This document shows positions 40,145 to 50,070 of a DNA stretch of 64,000 nt, in pieces. The notes beneath the pieces are model-generated. The model was not told the DNA's origin, searched no databases, and worked only from the letters and a program-made list of their open reading frames with translations. Position 1 is the stretch's first letter. Each line of letters starts with the position of its first letter. The position numbers and the translations under genes are program-made. The DNA lies in contig NZ_CP162130.1 in the NCBI RefSeq assembly GCF_040833975.1, forward strand, positions 3,708,001 through 3,772,000. The letters are read 5' to 3'. Source of the DNA: Leptospira sp. WS92.C1 (GTDB taxonomy: Bacteria; Spirochaetota; Leptospiria; Leptospirales; Leptospiraceae).

Positions 40145-41142
40145 AGGTCCTCACCCTCATAAAGTTCTATTTGTTTTCGAGAATTTTCATCCTGAAAATA
40201 ACCAAGTCGTTTCCAAACTTCTAAAGAGGTATTTTTATATATTTTCCAAGAGTCCGCGCAATCAGGAGTAAAAGGAATATCCTTGGATTCAACAACCTTT
40301 TGTATGTATTCCTGACAATCGGTAGCCTGATAACGTCCTTTTTGTATCGGATTATATTTTGGAAAAGAATCGGATAGCTTTAGACGATTTAATAATATTT
40401 TTCTCATATTGTCTTCACACTTCGTTCCAAAAATACAATGCCAAGGATTATGATCACTCGTAAGCTCCCTGACTTTTGGAAAATCGTCTTTTACAATAAT
40501 TTCTTTCAAATTGGAACGAAACAAATTCGGAATTCCCTTTGCATAATTCTCCCATTCCGTCACTCTGCTATCGCTGTGAACCGGTTGATCCGGCAAGGTC
40601 ATATCCGATGCGTGTCCTCTTCCGGTAGGATACATTTTTTTAGAATTACGTAATTTACGATGAGCAAAAGAATCCCCTAAAAGATGAAATGCAAAACCAA
40701 GAGCGCATAACTTCTCGGGCATCTTTTCTTTTTTGGAAGTAAGTTCTTTTCTCAATTGATCCAGAATCATAATCGATACTTGTCTCAAATGTTCGCTATT
40801 ACCTCCTGTCAAACCATGAAGCAGTTGCTGAATTTCAGCCATCCTTCCGAGAGTGTTACGAGAACCTCGATCCGTAAAAACCCATATCAAAAACTGCCAA
40901 GGAGAATCCATGGCAAACTTTCGATATACTGAGATCGCGTCGAATTCGGGAACCTCGTCCGGAAGCTGAGCGCAAAAAGCCACAAGCGCTGTCTCTTCTT
41001 TAGTAAGAGGAGAAGGAGTATGAAAATTATTTAAAACGGTCTGCACCGTATAAAAATGACCGTCTTCTTGATACGCACCGAGGCCGTGGCATAACAGAAA
41101 GAGGATCCAAACAGAGAGGTAAGTTAATTTCTTACAAAACAT
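40129..41142 (-). CDS. Exported protein, possible metal-dependent phospholipase/nuclease-like fold
   Basis: From ATG 41142 the 337-residue product starts with a signal peptide (MFCKKLTYLSVWILFLLCHGLGA). The mature part has conserved-looking histidine and acidic residues: DGHFYTV right after the cleavage site, CAQLPDEVPEFDA, GFAFHLLGDSFAHRK, and HASDMT...HSDSRVTEWENY. This recalls alpha-helical zinc-dependent phospholipase C/S1-P1 nuclease-like proteins (DUF6765-like), where such residues bind metals, but I cannot prove it. An in-frame start at 41214 would put 24 residues before the signal peptide, so 41142 is preferred. It overlaps the downstream membrane-protein gene. Confidence 0.75.
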   Translation of the reverse strand: MFCKKLTYLSVWILFLLCHGLGAYQEDGHFYTVQTVLNNFHTPSPLTKEETALVAFCAQLPDEVPEFDAISVYRKFAMDSPWQFLIWVFTDRGSRNTLGRMAEIQQLLHGLTGGNSEHLRQVSIMILDQLRKELTSKKEKMPEKLCALGFAFHLLGDSFAHRKLRNSKKMYPTGRGHASDMTLPDQPVHSDSRVTEWENYAKGIPNLFRSNLKEIIVKDDFPKVRELTSDHNPWHCIFGTKCEDNMRKILLNRLKLSDSFPKYNPIQKGRYQATDCQEYIQKVVESKDIPFTPDCADSWKIYKNTSLEVWKRLGYFQDENSRKQIELYEGEDLWRNR

Positions 41143-41214
41143 AAATCGACAATAAATACTTTTTTTAACAACAATTGCAACAATAGTTTCAATTTTTGAC
41201 AAATTTCCTGACAT

Positions 41215-41597
41215 TTTTCAAAGAAAATCCGCATCCAATCCAAAGAAGTTCGAGAAAGTTCCCGCAATCCAAGAATCTAACAACCAATGTTTTTCAAAAC
41301 CTCAGCCAACTCTCTGCTTTCTTTAAAAATATGCATTGTGATCCCGACGTTCCACTTCATTCTCCCATGAGTTTCGTAAATTATAATTTATTTTTAAACC
41401 AATTGAATTTCAATTTTCAAAACAAGGGGAAAACGGAAATCTCTGCATTGTATTCAAATAAAACTTTTGAACATTCGAATTCTATGAATCATCATTTTAG
41501 AATTTCTGCATGTTTCATTTAGAATCCCGATATCACAACTTCTTCTTTTTTGAAAAAAAGATCGTCCAAGAAGGCTGGATTTCTCAGTCGTATTTAA
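41215..41597. other. Spacer upstream of a degraded gene
   Basis: No gene supported. An open frame 41196-41522 is low-complexity and lacks a ribosome binding site. The stretch 41510-41600 in another frame reads MFHLESRYHNFFFFEKKIVQ and may be the displaced N-terminal end of the remnant that follows. Confidence 0.4.
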
Positions 41598-42155
41598 AAA
41601 TCAGATCGATGCGACAATCATTCAGAACTCGGTCTTACCCATCTTTCTTTCGATCGAGTGAATATGACAAGGTCTCGGTTTGCTCTCCACGAATATCAGA
41701 TCACGATTCCTCCCGATGAGGATCATACTCGGTTATACTTCGAAAATTTTGAGAAAAACGGGAGAGATAACCGAGCGTCGACATGAGAGAACGACTTTAA
41801 ATTCGAAATCCTCGGAATATCCGAAACGGGCACGTCTCATCGGGACAGGGACTCAAAAATACGGATCGAAGTTTTAAACGGGAAGAAACCGTCTCTTGTC
41901 GCAAAAAAACTAAAAAACTTCTTAAACTTTCAACCTGAAAACAACCAGCTCGGTCCAAACTCGAAAATATTTTACGAATTTCGATCCGCTTTGAATCGAT
42001 CCCAAGTCATTCAAAAAAGTCTAATAAAAGCGACGGATATTGATCGAATTGAAGCGACTCTTCATAAGAGAACCCATTCTCAACAACAAATCCGTTTTTC
42101 AGTTTACACGACGGTGGAACCGCTAATCTGGGAAAAGAATCGATTTTATTTTTAA
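41598..42155 (+). pseudogene. Degraded gene with in-frame TGA, family unknown
   Basis: One frame is open from 41598 to TAA 42153-42155 except for TGA at 41784-41786. The frame begins with LTHLSFDRVNMTRSRFALHEYQ near ATG 41664 and continues after the stop with FKFEILGISETGTSHRDRD, KKPSLVAKKLKNFLNFQPE, and the end EPLIWEKNRFYF. The composition and length (about 185 codons) are those of a real protein, and the next gene (42170) starts just after it. The lost N-terminus may lie in another frame from 41510. I do not recognise the family. Confidence 0.55.
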
Positions 42156-42169
42156 ATCTGGAAAAACCC

Positions 42170-43096
42170 ATGGGACATCATCACTCACACAGCCACTCTC
42201 AAGATCATTCCCATGGTCATGATCACGGAAATTCGAGCAGAACTCTCGTGATTGCGATGTTCTTCAATCTTCTCTATGCCGCTGCGGAAGCCGGAATCGG
42301 AATCTGGTCCGGATCTCTCGCCCTCATCTCGGATGCGGGTCATAATCTTATGGACGTAAGTTCTTTGATTCTTGCATGGATTGCGATTAAATTGCAGGGA
42401 CGAGGACCTTCACCCGGATTTACATACGGCTGGAAAAAATCCTCCATCTTAGTGAGTCTTCTCAATTCGATTTTGATTTTCGGAACCGTAGGTTTTATCT
42501 TTTACGAGTCGATTGAAAAACTATCCAATCCGACTCAAGTTCCCGGTGGAATGATCGCGCTCGTCGCTCTCGCGGGTGTTTTTGTAAATTTCGGCTCTTC
42601 CTTTTTGTTCCACCAATCCAAAGACAACGACTTAAACATGAAAGGGGCCTATCTACATCTGCTTGCGGACGGATTGGTATCCTTAGGAGTAATCGTTTCG
42701 GGGCTTTTGATTCAATGGTTCGGTTACTACTGGATCGATCCAGCCACGGGAATTTTAGTAGGTTTGGTTATCCTCTATGGAAACGTTCCGCTTTTTAAAG
42801 AAAGTCTGCGTTTGAGTTTGGATTCTACACCCGATACGATTCACTCCGAAATGGTCGAAAAAGAACTCAAGATGATCGACGGAGTATTGAATATTCATCA
42901 TATTCATATCTGGTCTTTGAGTACCACCGAAAACGCTCTCACGGCTCATTTGGTTTTAAAAAATGACCTTTCCTCCGAAAGACAGAGAGTTATCAAATCG
43001 ACAGCAAGAGAAATTCTTAAAAAATTAAGGATCGCTCACGTAACTTTGGAGACGGAAGAAGAACGCTTTAACTGCGGTCAAATTGACTGTAGTTAA
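42170..43096 (+). CDS. Cation diffusion facilitator, zinc exporter type (ZitB/CzcD-like)
   Basis: The 308-residue protein starts with a histidine-rich tail (MGHHHSHSHSQDHSHGHDH) and has six membrane helices. The zinc site of CDF exporters is present: SDAGHNLMD in helix 2 (near residue 55) and HLLADGLVS in helix 5 (near residue 163), the HxxxD pairs. The C-terminal cytoplasmic ferredoxin-like domain contains IHHIHIWSLSTTENALTAHLVL. It exports Zn2+ (or Co2+/Cd2+) against proton influx. It stands alone, and converges on the thioesterase gene 19 bases away. Confidence 0.95.
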   Translation: MGHHHSHSHSQDHSHGHDHGNSSRTLVIAMFFNLLYAAAEAGIGIWSGSLALISDAGHNLMDVSSLILAWIAIKLQGRGPSPGFTYGWKKSSILVSLLNSILIFGTVGFIFYESIEKLSNPTQVPGGMIALVALAGVFVNFGSSFLFHQSKDNDLNMKGAYLHLLADGLVSLGVIVSGLLIQWFGYYWIDPATGILVGLVILYGNVPLFKESLRLSLDSTPDTIHSEMVEKELKMIDGVLNIHHIHIWSLSTTENALTAHLVLKNDLSSERQRVIKSTAREILKKLRIAHVTLETEEERFNCGQIDCS

Positions 43097-43115
43097 AGCT
43101 GGTTCCGTGGGAAGT

Positions 43116-43616
43116 TCAATCTTCTTCTTGTCTGCTCGTCATTCTTTTTAACATAGAATCTTGTAAAATCAACATGCTTGTTGTGGAAGTCGCGATGAGT
43201 TTCTTTTTAGGGTTTCTAACCTCTGCCTGCATCGTAAGCATCACGGGAGACTTTGCTATCACTTTTGCCTCGATCTCGATGTATTCGTCTTTAGGTCCAA
43301 ACGATCGAAAAAATTGAGTGGAAAGATCCGTGGTTACACAAGGTTTTTTAGCGGTAATATAAGAAAGAGGACCGTATGTATTGTCCAATGCGGTACAAAG
43401 CATTCCGCCTTGAAACACCCCGATCGGAGTCGCAAAACGGGCATCATACGGAAAACGAACGAGAATTTTTTTCGGCTCTATTTCCAAAAACTCCCCTTTC
43501 ATTTCTTTAAATGATTTCGGCGGAATCTCAAGGTTCAAACCGTATTCTTTCGCCATTTTCTCTGTCATCTTTCTGAGTTCTTTATATACTTGTGTACTCG
43601 TATCAGTTGCCGGCAT
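43116..43616 (-). CDS. PaaI-like hotdog-fold thioesterase
   Basis: The 166-residue protein has a hotdog domain: the helix FQGGMLCTALDNTYGPLSY near residue 86 with the conserved G-G and D/N, and the strands CVTTDLSTQFFRSF and IEIEAKVIAKSPVMLTMQAEVRNPKKKLIATSTTSML. It probably hydrolyses acyl-CoA or aromatic-CoA thioesters in the cytoplasm. Its start overlaps the stop of the TetR gene by 14 bases, so it is in the same transcript and probably under its control. Confidence 0.9.
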   Translation of the reverse strand: MPATDTSTQVYKELRKMTEKMAKEYGLNLEIPPKSFKEMKGEFLEIEPKKILVRFPYDARFATPIGVFQGGMLCTALDNTYGPLSYITAKKPCVTTDLSTQFFRSFGPKDEYIEIEAKVIAKSPVMLTMQAEVRNPKKKLIATSTTSMLILQDSMLKRMTSRQEED

Positions 43617-44196
43617 TTTTATGCTCCTTAATTTGAATTATCGATTTAAGACTTTTAATCATTTTCGGAAAATATTCCCTTTCCTTTCGGATTCTGGAAA
43701 CCTGCATCGCACCCTGAATCACAGACATAAAAAGATCCGTGGTTTCCTTTACGTTCAAGGGTAAAATAAAGGATCCGTCCTTAACTCCATCATTTAAAGT
43801 TTGAATCAAAAAATCCCTATGTTGATTGTGCAAAACAAGGGCTCTATCTCGAATCGATTGAGCCAATACGTGATATTCACTGCCAACAACTCCAAAGGGA
43901 CAAATCTTTCCGTTCTCGCCCGAGTAACTTTTATAAAGTTTAAAAAGACTAAACAACCTGACCCTTGGCGGTCTCTCTTTTAAACTGCGAGTATATTTTT
44001 CAAAATCATTATAAAAGATATCCAATAGGTTCAAACCCAATTCTTCCTTGGAAGGATAATGGTAATGTATACTAGCTTTTCTGATCCCAAGGTCATCAGC
44101 GATATTCTGAAAACTGAAAGATTGAAAACCTACACTCTGAAAATAATTTCTAGCGAGATTTATGATCTTCTCCTTTGTATCTCCGGCGGGTTTCAT
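43603..44196 (-). CDS. TetR family regulator controlling divergent promoters
   Basis: The 197-residue protein has a TetR HTH at residues about 8-56 (IINLARNYFQSVGFQSFSFQNIADDLGIRKASIHYHYPSKEELGLNL) and a TetR_C_YjiR/Tetracyclin_C-like helical ligand domain. It is transcribed with the thioesterase. The intergenic region to the divergent gene at 44504 carries a perfect operator for it (44209-44226) centred in its own promoter and a related site (44376-44398) over the divergent promoter, so it should autoregulate and repress its neighbour. Confidence 0.93.
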   Translation of the reverse strand: MKPAGDTKEKIINLARNYFQSVGFQSFSFQNIADDLGIRKASIHYHYPSKEELGLNLLDIFYNDFEKYTRSLKERPPRVRLFSLFKLYKSYSGENGKICPFGVVGSEYHVLAQSIRDRALVLHNQHRDFLIQTLNDGVKDGSFILPLNVKETTDLFMSVIQGAMQVSRIRKEREYFPKMIKSLKSIIQIKEHKNAGN

Positions 44197-44205
44197 CTCA
44201 ATCCG

Positions 44206-44234
44206 AGCCTACCTACTGATAGGTAGTCAGTCAA
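44206..44234 (-). promoter_or_regulatory. Autoregulated tetR promoter with operator in the spacer
   Basis: On the minus strand TTGACT (44229-44234) and TAGGCT (44206-44211) are spaced by 17 bases. The perfect inverted repeat CTACCTA-CTGA-TAGGTAG (44209-44226) lies in the spacer, 13 bases before the TetR start codon. Confidence 0.78.
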
Positions 44235-44361
44235 CATATTTAATTTTCAATTTTAAAACAAAAATTCAATTCGGCTTTTAGAACACACGAATTTTCGGAA
44301 ATCACGAATGTGGTTTCCAAAGGAAGGACTATCGGTTCTTTTATTAATTTTTTTGGTTCTC

Positions 44362-44398
44362 TTGACTGAAATCGAACCTATTGATAAGATAATCAGTC
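44362..44398 (+). promoter_or_regulatory. Promoter for the AraC-type gene with a second TetR-like site
   Basis: TTGACT (44362-44367) and TAAGAT (44385-44390), spacing 17, point to the gene starting at 44504. The segment ACCTATTGATAAGATAATCAGTC (44376-44398) resembles ACCTACTGATAGGTAGTCAGTC of the first operator and overlaps the -10. Confidence 0.7.
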
Positions 44399-44503
44399 TT
44401 AGGTTCTTGGATTTAAATGATTCTTAGGAAAACATGGAATGGAAATTATTTTCGAACGATTCAGCCCTTTTGAGAACTCAAAATAAAAACGACTTCTACC
44501 AAA

Positions 44504-46195
44504 ATGTTTTTTCGCTTATCAAAATCTAAATTTTTAAACCGGAACTTGTTCGATTTACCGGTGATTCCAAAATCCACGTTTTTCACTCGAGAAAAGCTAA
44601 AAACAATCAGAGCAGGGCGTTTACAAATCGGATTTTTGTGCTTTTTTTTAGTCGTCCTTCCTTTTTCTTTTTTATTTTCGAATTCAAATTCTGAAATTTG
44701 CGAATTTGATCAAATTTCAATATCCCTGGAAAATACCGAATCAAAGGAACTTCCCAAAAAACCGAAGAAAAATCTGAATTATCTTTCGAAAGAAAATCCA
44801 TTTTTAAAATTAGGGTTTATCAAAGAATCGGTTTGGATTCGATTTAGAGTCAAAGAATATCCGAGATCGAGATGTTTTCTCAGAATTCCTCAAGTAACCC
44901 TGGATTCTGCGCTTTTGTTTTCAAAATCTTCGACACAAATTTCGGGAGATCGTTTTCCTTATTCGGAAAGATCGATCGACGATTACTATCCGGTATTTCA
45001 TCTCGAGCCCTCAGATACGAATAACGAAGAAAAGGATTACTATCTATGGATCCAAACATCTTCTATTATTAATTTTCCTTTAATCTTAGAGTCGGGATTG
45101 GAATACGAAAAGGGAAGTTATTATAGATCTCTCCTGATTTTATTCGTTTTAGTTCTGAGTCTTTTTATCACGTTACTTACCGGTTTCGCTTATCGTCAAA
45201 CCTTGGATCCCATCTACTTGAATATAGTCGGTTTTTTGATCTTTATTTCTCTGGAAGGATGGGCCTGTTATTCAAACGGATATAAATATCTTTGGTCGAA
45301 TTCCCCCGAGTTTCAAAATATATCCCCTCCTCTTTTTGCATTTCTTTCGCTTGCTTGTTCGACATATTTTATGCATCAGTTTCTTTTACCAGCCTCACCG
45401 AATAAGATCATTCGCTTTCTTTTGTCAACGTCCGCTATTTTTACGGCCATAATAGGAATTGTATCCTCGTTTCTATCCGATCGTCCCATTGTCGTAAAAA
45501 CTTTTTCCTGGATGTTTCTTACGATATCGCTTATAATTTTAGTCTCCACTTTTTCATTAATTCGCAACTTTAAACCGGCTAAAAAAATTATGCTCTGTAT
45601 ACTTCCGATCTCCGGAAGCGTTTTGATAACGGTTTTGTATTACTTGGACTTGATCCCATACAACGAATATTACATACACGCATACGTTCTTTCTCTTCCC
45701 GCAGTTTACGTCGTTGTAATGGTGAGTTTGTCGGATCGTGAAAAATTTGTCAGGAGAAAAACGGTTAGTAAAGCTTACGACATACAACAACTTCAAGAAA
45801 AATTAAAAAAACCAAATCGCTTTTCAGAATCGGAAACGCCGAACAAACTGCCTTCAATTCAGTTTAGTTTGGATCATCTTTTAAAAGTGGAAAGAATTTT
45901 CAAAAATCCCGATCTTACAAAAGAAGACCTTACAACGATTTTAAAAATCACCTCCGTTGAATTGGATGAGTTTATTCAAAAAACGGCGAATATTTCCTCC
46001 TTTGAAAATTATCTCAATCAACATAGAGTTGGCGAGGCCAAACATCTTTTGCGAACAAGATCCAATCTTAAAAACGCGGATATAGCTCAGAGATCCGGTT
46101 TTTCCTCCTTGAGAGAAATGGAAAAATCGTTTAAAACACTGACCGGTGTCACGCCATCCGAATACAAACTCATGGTTAAACCGGAATCGATTTAA
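44504..46195 (+). CDS. Membrane-anchored AraC-type transcription regulator with 7TMR-DISM sensor
   Basis: The 563-residue protein joins a sensor to a DNA-binding domain in one chain. An N-terminal hydrophobic segment near residue 45 is followed by a 7TMR-DISMED2 domain (about 65-190), a seven-helix membrane unit (about 200-400) and, at residues about 465-560, an AraC-type double helix-turn-helix ([39 protein letters not shown]). Such one-component membrane regulators bind DNA directly when the sensor detects an external signal. It is controlled by the divergent TetR protein, and MltA follows three bases later. The hybrid kinase at 30059 shares the sensor part. Confidence 0.9.
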   Translation: MFFRLSKSKFLNRNLFDLPVIPKSTFFTREKLKTIRAGRLQIGFLCFFLVVLPFSFLFSNSNSEICEFDQISISLENTESKELPKKPKKNLNYLSKENPFLKLGFIKESVWIRFRVKEYPRSRCFLRIPQVTLDSALLFSKSSTQISGDRFPYSERSIDDYYPVFHLEPSDTNNEEKDYYLWIQTSSIINFPLILESGLEYEKGSYYRSLLILFVLVLSLFITLLTGFAYRQTLDPIYLNIVGFLIFISLEGWACYSNGYKYLWSNSPEFQNISPPLFAFLSLACSTYFMHQFLLPASPNKIIRFLLSTSAIFTAIIGIVSSFLSDRPIVVKTFSWMFLTISLIILVSTFSLIRNFKPAKKIMLCILPISGSVLITVLYYLDLIPYNEYYIHAYVLSLPAVYVVVMVSLSDREKFVRRKTVSKAYDIQQLQEKLKKPNRFSESETPNKLPSIQFSLDHLLKVERIFKNPDLTKEDLTTILKITSVELDEFIQKTANISSFENYLNQHRVGEAKHLLRTRSNLKNADIAQRSGFSSLREMEKSFKTLTGVTPSEYKLMVKPESI

Positions 46196-46197
46196 CC

Positions 46198-47298
46198 ATG
46201 CCTTTGATTTTTATTCTTTTTGTTTTTCTTTTGTTCGGAACGAATGTTTCCAATGCCGAATCTCTCGAAAAATCCGGATTTATTCCGATAAAAGAATATC
46301 CACATTATGCTTTGCAAAATTTGGATTCACATTCTTTTCAAAGAGCACTCAAAGAATCAGAGTCTTATTTTCAAAGACTTCCCTCCGATTGGAAATTTAA
46401 GATTTACGAATTTTCATTCGATAAAAGTGAATTTTTAAATTCGATCCGTACTCTAAAAAAACTTCTTAAAGAAAAATCCCTTGAAACCAGAAAATCAAAG
46501 TTTGAAAAATCCTTCCTTTTTCTGGAGTCGATCCATCCTCAACAACTGGGAAAAATCACGGGTTATTACGAAGTCGTTTTAGAAGGACGACTGAGCCCAG
46601 AAGGTGAATATACATTTCCGGTCCTAGAAAAACCCTCCGATCTCATCGTAAAAAAAAGAGGAAATGAAACCGTAACCGGAAAAATCCTGGATGGAAAATT
46701 TTTACCCTATGAGGATAGAGTAGAATTAATCGCTCCATCGTCTTGGAAGAATAGAACCAAATCGATTGTATATATGAAACTGGTAGATCTGCATCTTGCC
46801 CAACTGGAGGGTTCTGCGTTAGTAAATATTCCGAACCAGGATCAGTTTCGGATAACGTATTCCTCGGATAACGGAAAACAATATGTCAGCCCGGCCACAT
46901 TCTTGACCGGAATCTGTAAAAGTTTGATCCCTTCCAAACTTCGCGATTGTATCTTAGAATACCCCGAAGAAGTAAGATCCGCAATTTTGAAAAACCCAAG
47001 ATATATTTTTTTTAAAAAGGAACCTTATGCCCCTCGAGGCAGCGGAGGAATCGAGTTAATTCCGCAAAGATCCGTCGCTATGGATCCTGGGATTCCATTG
47101 GGCATTCCCGCGCTTTTATCCTTCGAGTCTTCGTCGATGATTGAAAAAGATCGGATCGTGTTTGTTCACGACAGAGGTTCTCAAATTAAAGGTCATGGAC
47201 GTTTGGATTATTTCTTAGGTACAGGAAAAAAAGCGGAAGAGATCGCGGGCAAGATCAATACTACCGGCAGAATCATTCTGATTTTGCCGAAGAAGTAG
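46198..47298 (+). CDS. mltA: Membrane-bound lytic murein transglycosylase A
   Basis: The 366-residue protein starts with a signal peptide ([20 protein letters not shown]; no lipobox cysteine is evident) and has the MltA domain ([15 protein letters not shown] near residue 119, with [15 protein letters not shown]) and the C-terminal 3D domain. The expected catalytic aspartate lies in [22 protein letters not shown] near residue 325. It cuts peptidoglycan glycan chains to 1,6-anhydro ends. It is in an operon with the membrane-anchored AraC-type regulator (3-base gap), suggesting that this sensor controls cell-wall turnover. Confidence 0.92.
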   Translation: MPLIFILFVFLLFGTNVSNAESLEKSGFIPIKEYPHYALQNLDSHSFQRALKESESYFQRLPSDWKFKIYEFSFDKSEFLNSIRTLKKLLKEKSLETRKSKFEKSFLFLESIHPQQLGKITGYYEVVLEGRLSPEGEYTFPVLEKPSDLIVKKRGNETVTGKILDGKFLPYEDRVELIAPSSWKNRTKSIVYMKLVDLHLAQLEGSALVNIPNQDQFRITYSSDNGKQYVSPATFLTGICKSLIPSKLRDCILEYPEEVRSAILKNPRYIFFKKEPYAPRGSGGIELIPQRSVAMDPGIPLGIPALLSFESSSMIEKDRIVFVHDRGSQIKGHGRLDYFLGTGKKAEEIAGKINTTGRIILILPKK

Positions 47299-47437
47299 AC
47301 AAATCATTCAAACACTTTGCAAGTCGTATCAAATACAATCTAATTTCGTTTTAGTGTATTCAATTTTGATCATACATTAAATCCTTATCTCGGAAAAATT
47401 CTTTTCGGATTTTATTCGTAATAAAAATTCTTCTCTG

Positions 47438-48433
47438 TTAAGGGTTTGCGGTTTCTACCTCGGAATCCTCGGGTTGTAATTCCTCTTCGAACGCACTGGA
47501 AGCTTGTTCCGCAAGTTTGTCCAATCCTTCGCCGTTGACGTCTTCCGCTTCCGGAGGAGAGCTCGGTATTTCACTGCCTAAATTGGCTTCTGCTTCCTTA
47601 CTCAGCTTAAAACAGTGATTCAAAATCGTAAAATCATAGACGATCGTTTTGAAAACGTTGAAAAACAGTTTCGGATTTAGAGTTAAAACTCTATACAATA
47701 GATTTCTGTCAATGGATGTTACTACTGCAATGTCATCCACGGCCTTAACCGAAAAGACTCTCGGATTGGAACCCACTAACGACGATAAATCCAATAAATC
47801 TCCAGGATGATAGTCTCTTACTTCGGATTCGGTGTCGTCCTTTGCAGTTTTACAAAGAACCAATTTTCCCTGTAACACAAACCAGAGTTTTTCGGAGGCG
47901 GGTTCACCCGCTCTGAATAGATACTTGCCCGGAGGATAGTAGTTGCTAAGATGCCCGTAAATTCTGCTAATCACTCCGAGATTGTGAATTCTACAATTCT
48001 CATAATCATCCGCAAATTCAAGATTAGAAGGGTCAATCTTTATATAATGATATAGTTTCGTAAAATGAAGTTCTTCTCTATAGTGCCGGCTTGCGGCCGT
48101 TAAAAGCATCCGAAACATAAACTTCGGATTTTTTTGAATCATGTTTTCCATAATACTACTATCAAGAGAAATCAAACGAACTTCATCCGTCGCCGCAAAC
48201 GCGGATGCGGTTCGTTTTCCCCCGGTCAAAAGCGCCATCTCTCCAAAAAAATTATTTTCACCGATACGACAAATCGCGCATTCTTTGTTATCGATCGTTT
48301 CGGAAAGCATCACCGATCCCTTGGAAATAAAAAACATCCGATCTTTCGATTGATCTCCTTGACGAAAGATAATTTGACCCTTCGAATAATCGATAGGTTG
48401 TATATGATTGAGTAGATTCGGTGATTCAGGCAT
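47438..48433 (-). CDS. Protein with two cyclic-nucleotide-binding domains
   Basis: The 331-residue protein has two cNMP-binding (Crp-like) beta-roll domains. The first (residues about 10-115) contains FFISKGSVMLSETI and GENNFFGEMALLTGGKRTASAFAATDE, the phosphate-binding cassette. The second (about 155-265) has FRAGEPASEKLWFVLQGKLVLCK and the weaker cassette YHPGDLLDLSSLVGSNPRVFSVKAVDD. There is no HTH, and the C-terminus is acidic. So it probably senses cAMP or cGMP and acts on a partner protein. It is divergent from map with a 202-base spacer. Confidence 0.88.
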   Translation of the reverse strand: MPESPNLLNHIQPIDYSKGQIIFRQGDQSKDRMFFISKGSVMLSETIDNKECAICRIGENNFFGEMALLTGGKRTASAFAATDEVRLISLDSSIMENMIQKNPKFMFRMLLTAASRHYREELHFTKLYHYIKIDPSNLEFADDYENCRIHNLGVISRIYGHLSNYYPPGKYLFRAGEPASEKLWFVLQGKLVLCKTAKDDTESEVRDYHPGDLLDLSSLVGSNPRVFSVKAVDDIAVVTSIDRNLLYRVLTLNPKLFFNVFKTIVYDFTILNHCFKLSKEAEANLGSEIPSSPPEAEDVNGEGLDKLAEQASSAFEEELQPEDSEVETANP

Positions 48434-48635
48434 ACGTTACGTGTTCTTATAGTGTAATATTCAAATTGACGAAAGGATTGAAGCGATTCCTAAATTAAAA
48501 TGAAAAAAAGCCGGACGGGAAAAAGGATTATTTGCTCCATCTATAAAAAACGGTCTCATTGTTTAAACAGAAATTCATAGAGGAATCAATTGACTGCAAA
48601 TTTCGAAATGAAAGCATCGGAATGGGAGATATTTT

Positions 48636-49394
48636 ATGTCCATTGAAACGGAAAAAGATCTAATCGGGCTCAAAAAAATTGGCAGAATCGTCGGGCTCGT
48701 GCTCAAAGAAATGAAATCCTTTGCTAGAGTTGGCATGTCCACCAAAGAGCTGGATGATTTTGGATTGAGGCTTCTTTCAAAATATGGAGCAAGATCCGCT
48801 CCCGCAATCACCTATCATTTTCCGGGCACCACTTGTATCAGCGTAAATCGAGACATAGCGCACGGAATTCCCTCAGCAAAAAAAATTCTCAAGGATGGCG
48901 ACCTGATCAATATCGATGTATCCGCGGAACTCGACGGATATTTTGGAGACAACGGAAGTTCCTTTGTTTTGGGTCAGGGACATCCCATCCTAAGCTCACT
49001 TGTAGATTGTTCCCGCACCTCACTCTACAAAGGTTTGGCTGCGGCAAAAGCAGGCAATCGCATCAGTGATATCGGAAAAGCGATTCACAGCGAAGCCAGA
49101 TCTTACGGATTTACTGTGATCAAAAATTTAATGGGACATGGAACCGGTGCAAGTCTTCACGAAGCTCCTAAATACATTCCGTGTTACGAAGACAAACGAT
49201 ATTCTCAAAAACTGAAATCCGGAATGGTCATCGCCATCGAAACCTTTATCTCCACAAAATCCGAATTCGCAACGGAATCCTCGGACGGATGGACTCTTAC
49301 AACGCGAGAGGGAAGTTACGTCGCGCAACAGGAACACACGATCGTGGTTACGGATAACGAACCGATCTTATTGACTGCGGACAACGGAGTTTAA
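48636..49394 (+). CDS. map: Methionine aminopeptidase type I
   Basis: The 252-residue protein is the standard type I length. The five metal ligands are visible: D in NIDVSAELDGYFGD (two aspartates near residues 93 and 104), H in GHGTGASLHEAPKYIP near residue 170, E in IAIETFIS near residue 204, and E in QQEHTIVV near residue 234. It removes the initiator methionine from nascent proteins. ATG 48636 has GGGAG about eight bases upstream. It is monocistronic. Confidence 0.95.
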   Translation: MSIETEKDLIGLKKIGRIVGLVLKEMKSFARVGMSTKELDDFGLRLLSKYGARSAPAITYHFPGTTCISVNRDIAHGIPSAKKILKDGDLINIDVSAELDGYFGDNGSSFVLGQGHPILSSLVDCSRTSLYKGLAAAKAGNRISDIGKAIHSEARSYGFTVIKNLMGHGTGASLHEAPKYIPCYEDKRYSQKLKSGMVIAIETFISTKSEFATESSDGWTLTTREGSYVAQQEHTIVVTDNEPILLTADNGV

Positions 49395-49586
49395 AAACAT
49401 TCATAATTTTTAATTCTTTCCGTTTTCATTTTTTAGCTTACGGTTTTTTCCGATTCGCGTATGTTACTCGAATCAGTTTTCAAATTGTGTAGAATGTTAA
49501 CGGAATTCGAAATTTTTCTGCGTGAATGATCGTCTTTTATTTTAAAATTTCGATTTTCATTCTTCCGTTCGATACAAAATGCAGTC

Positions 49587-50042
49587 ATGAACCCGTATTC
49601 GCAAAAAATCAAAATCACATTCTTAATCGTTCTTATCTTGAAATGGAATTCTTTGTATTCTCACAAAGGAAAACCCAATTTTGTATTGAAAGAATTTTCA
49701 AAACTCACGGATAAGATAGATCTTGAAAAAGACAGTTCTGTTTCCACGGAAGCTCTCGAGATTCTACTCAAAAAAGGAGGAGAGAAGGAAAAGGATTCCG
49801 AGGTGTTTCGAAAGGCGCTCCCCCTCGTTCAAGAGTTGGGAAAAACGAACGATATTAAAACAAAACAAAAATTGTATTCGGAACTCGTGCGCCTATTTTC
49901 GCAAGTGATCGGTTATCACGATCGATCCGGAGCTGTTTTATATCACTGTCCTAAAACCGGACAAGAATGGATCACCAATTCACAAACAGTGCACAATCCG
50001 TTTCATCGAAAAGACACTTCTTGTATTCAGAAAAAAGAATGA
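49587..50042 (+). CDS. Exported DUF3347-like protein
   Basis: The 151-residue product starts with a signal-like hydrophobic stretch (KITFLIVLILKWNSLYS). The mature part is helical and ends with YHCPKTGQEWITNSQTVHNPFHRKDTSC, which resembles the conserved end of DUF3347 (CPMA...W...NPYFG...C), a family of periplasmic proteins often encoded with heavy-metal efflux systems. The role here is not shown; no efflux genes are adjacent. It stands between map and the convergent acyl-CoA dehydrogenase gene. Confidence 0.65.
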   Translation: MNPYSQKIKITFLIVLILKWNSLYSHKGKPNFVLKEFSKLTDKIDLEKDSSVSTEALEILLKKGGEKEKDSEVFRKALPLVQELGKTNDIKTKQKLYSELVRLFSQVIGYHDRSGAVLYHCPKTGQEWITNSQTVHNPFHRKDTSCIQKKE

Positions 50043-50070
50043 ATCCGAGTTTTACTCCGCCTATCGGCGA

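Noticed and set aside
41196..41522. Open frame upstream of the degraded gene
   Set aside because: Asn/Phe-rich with no homologous pattern, no ribosome binding site, partly antisense to the exported protein's 5' region.
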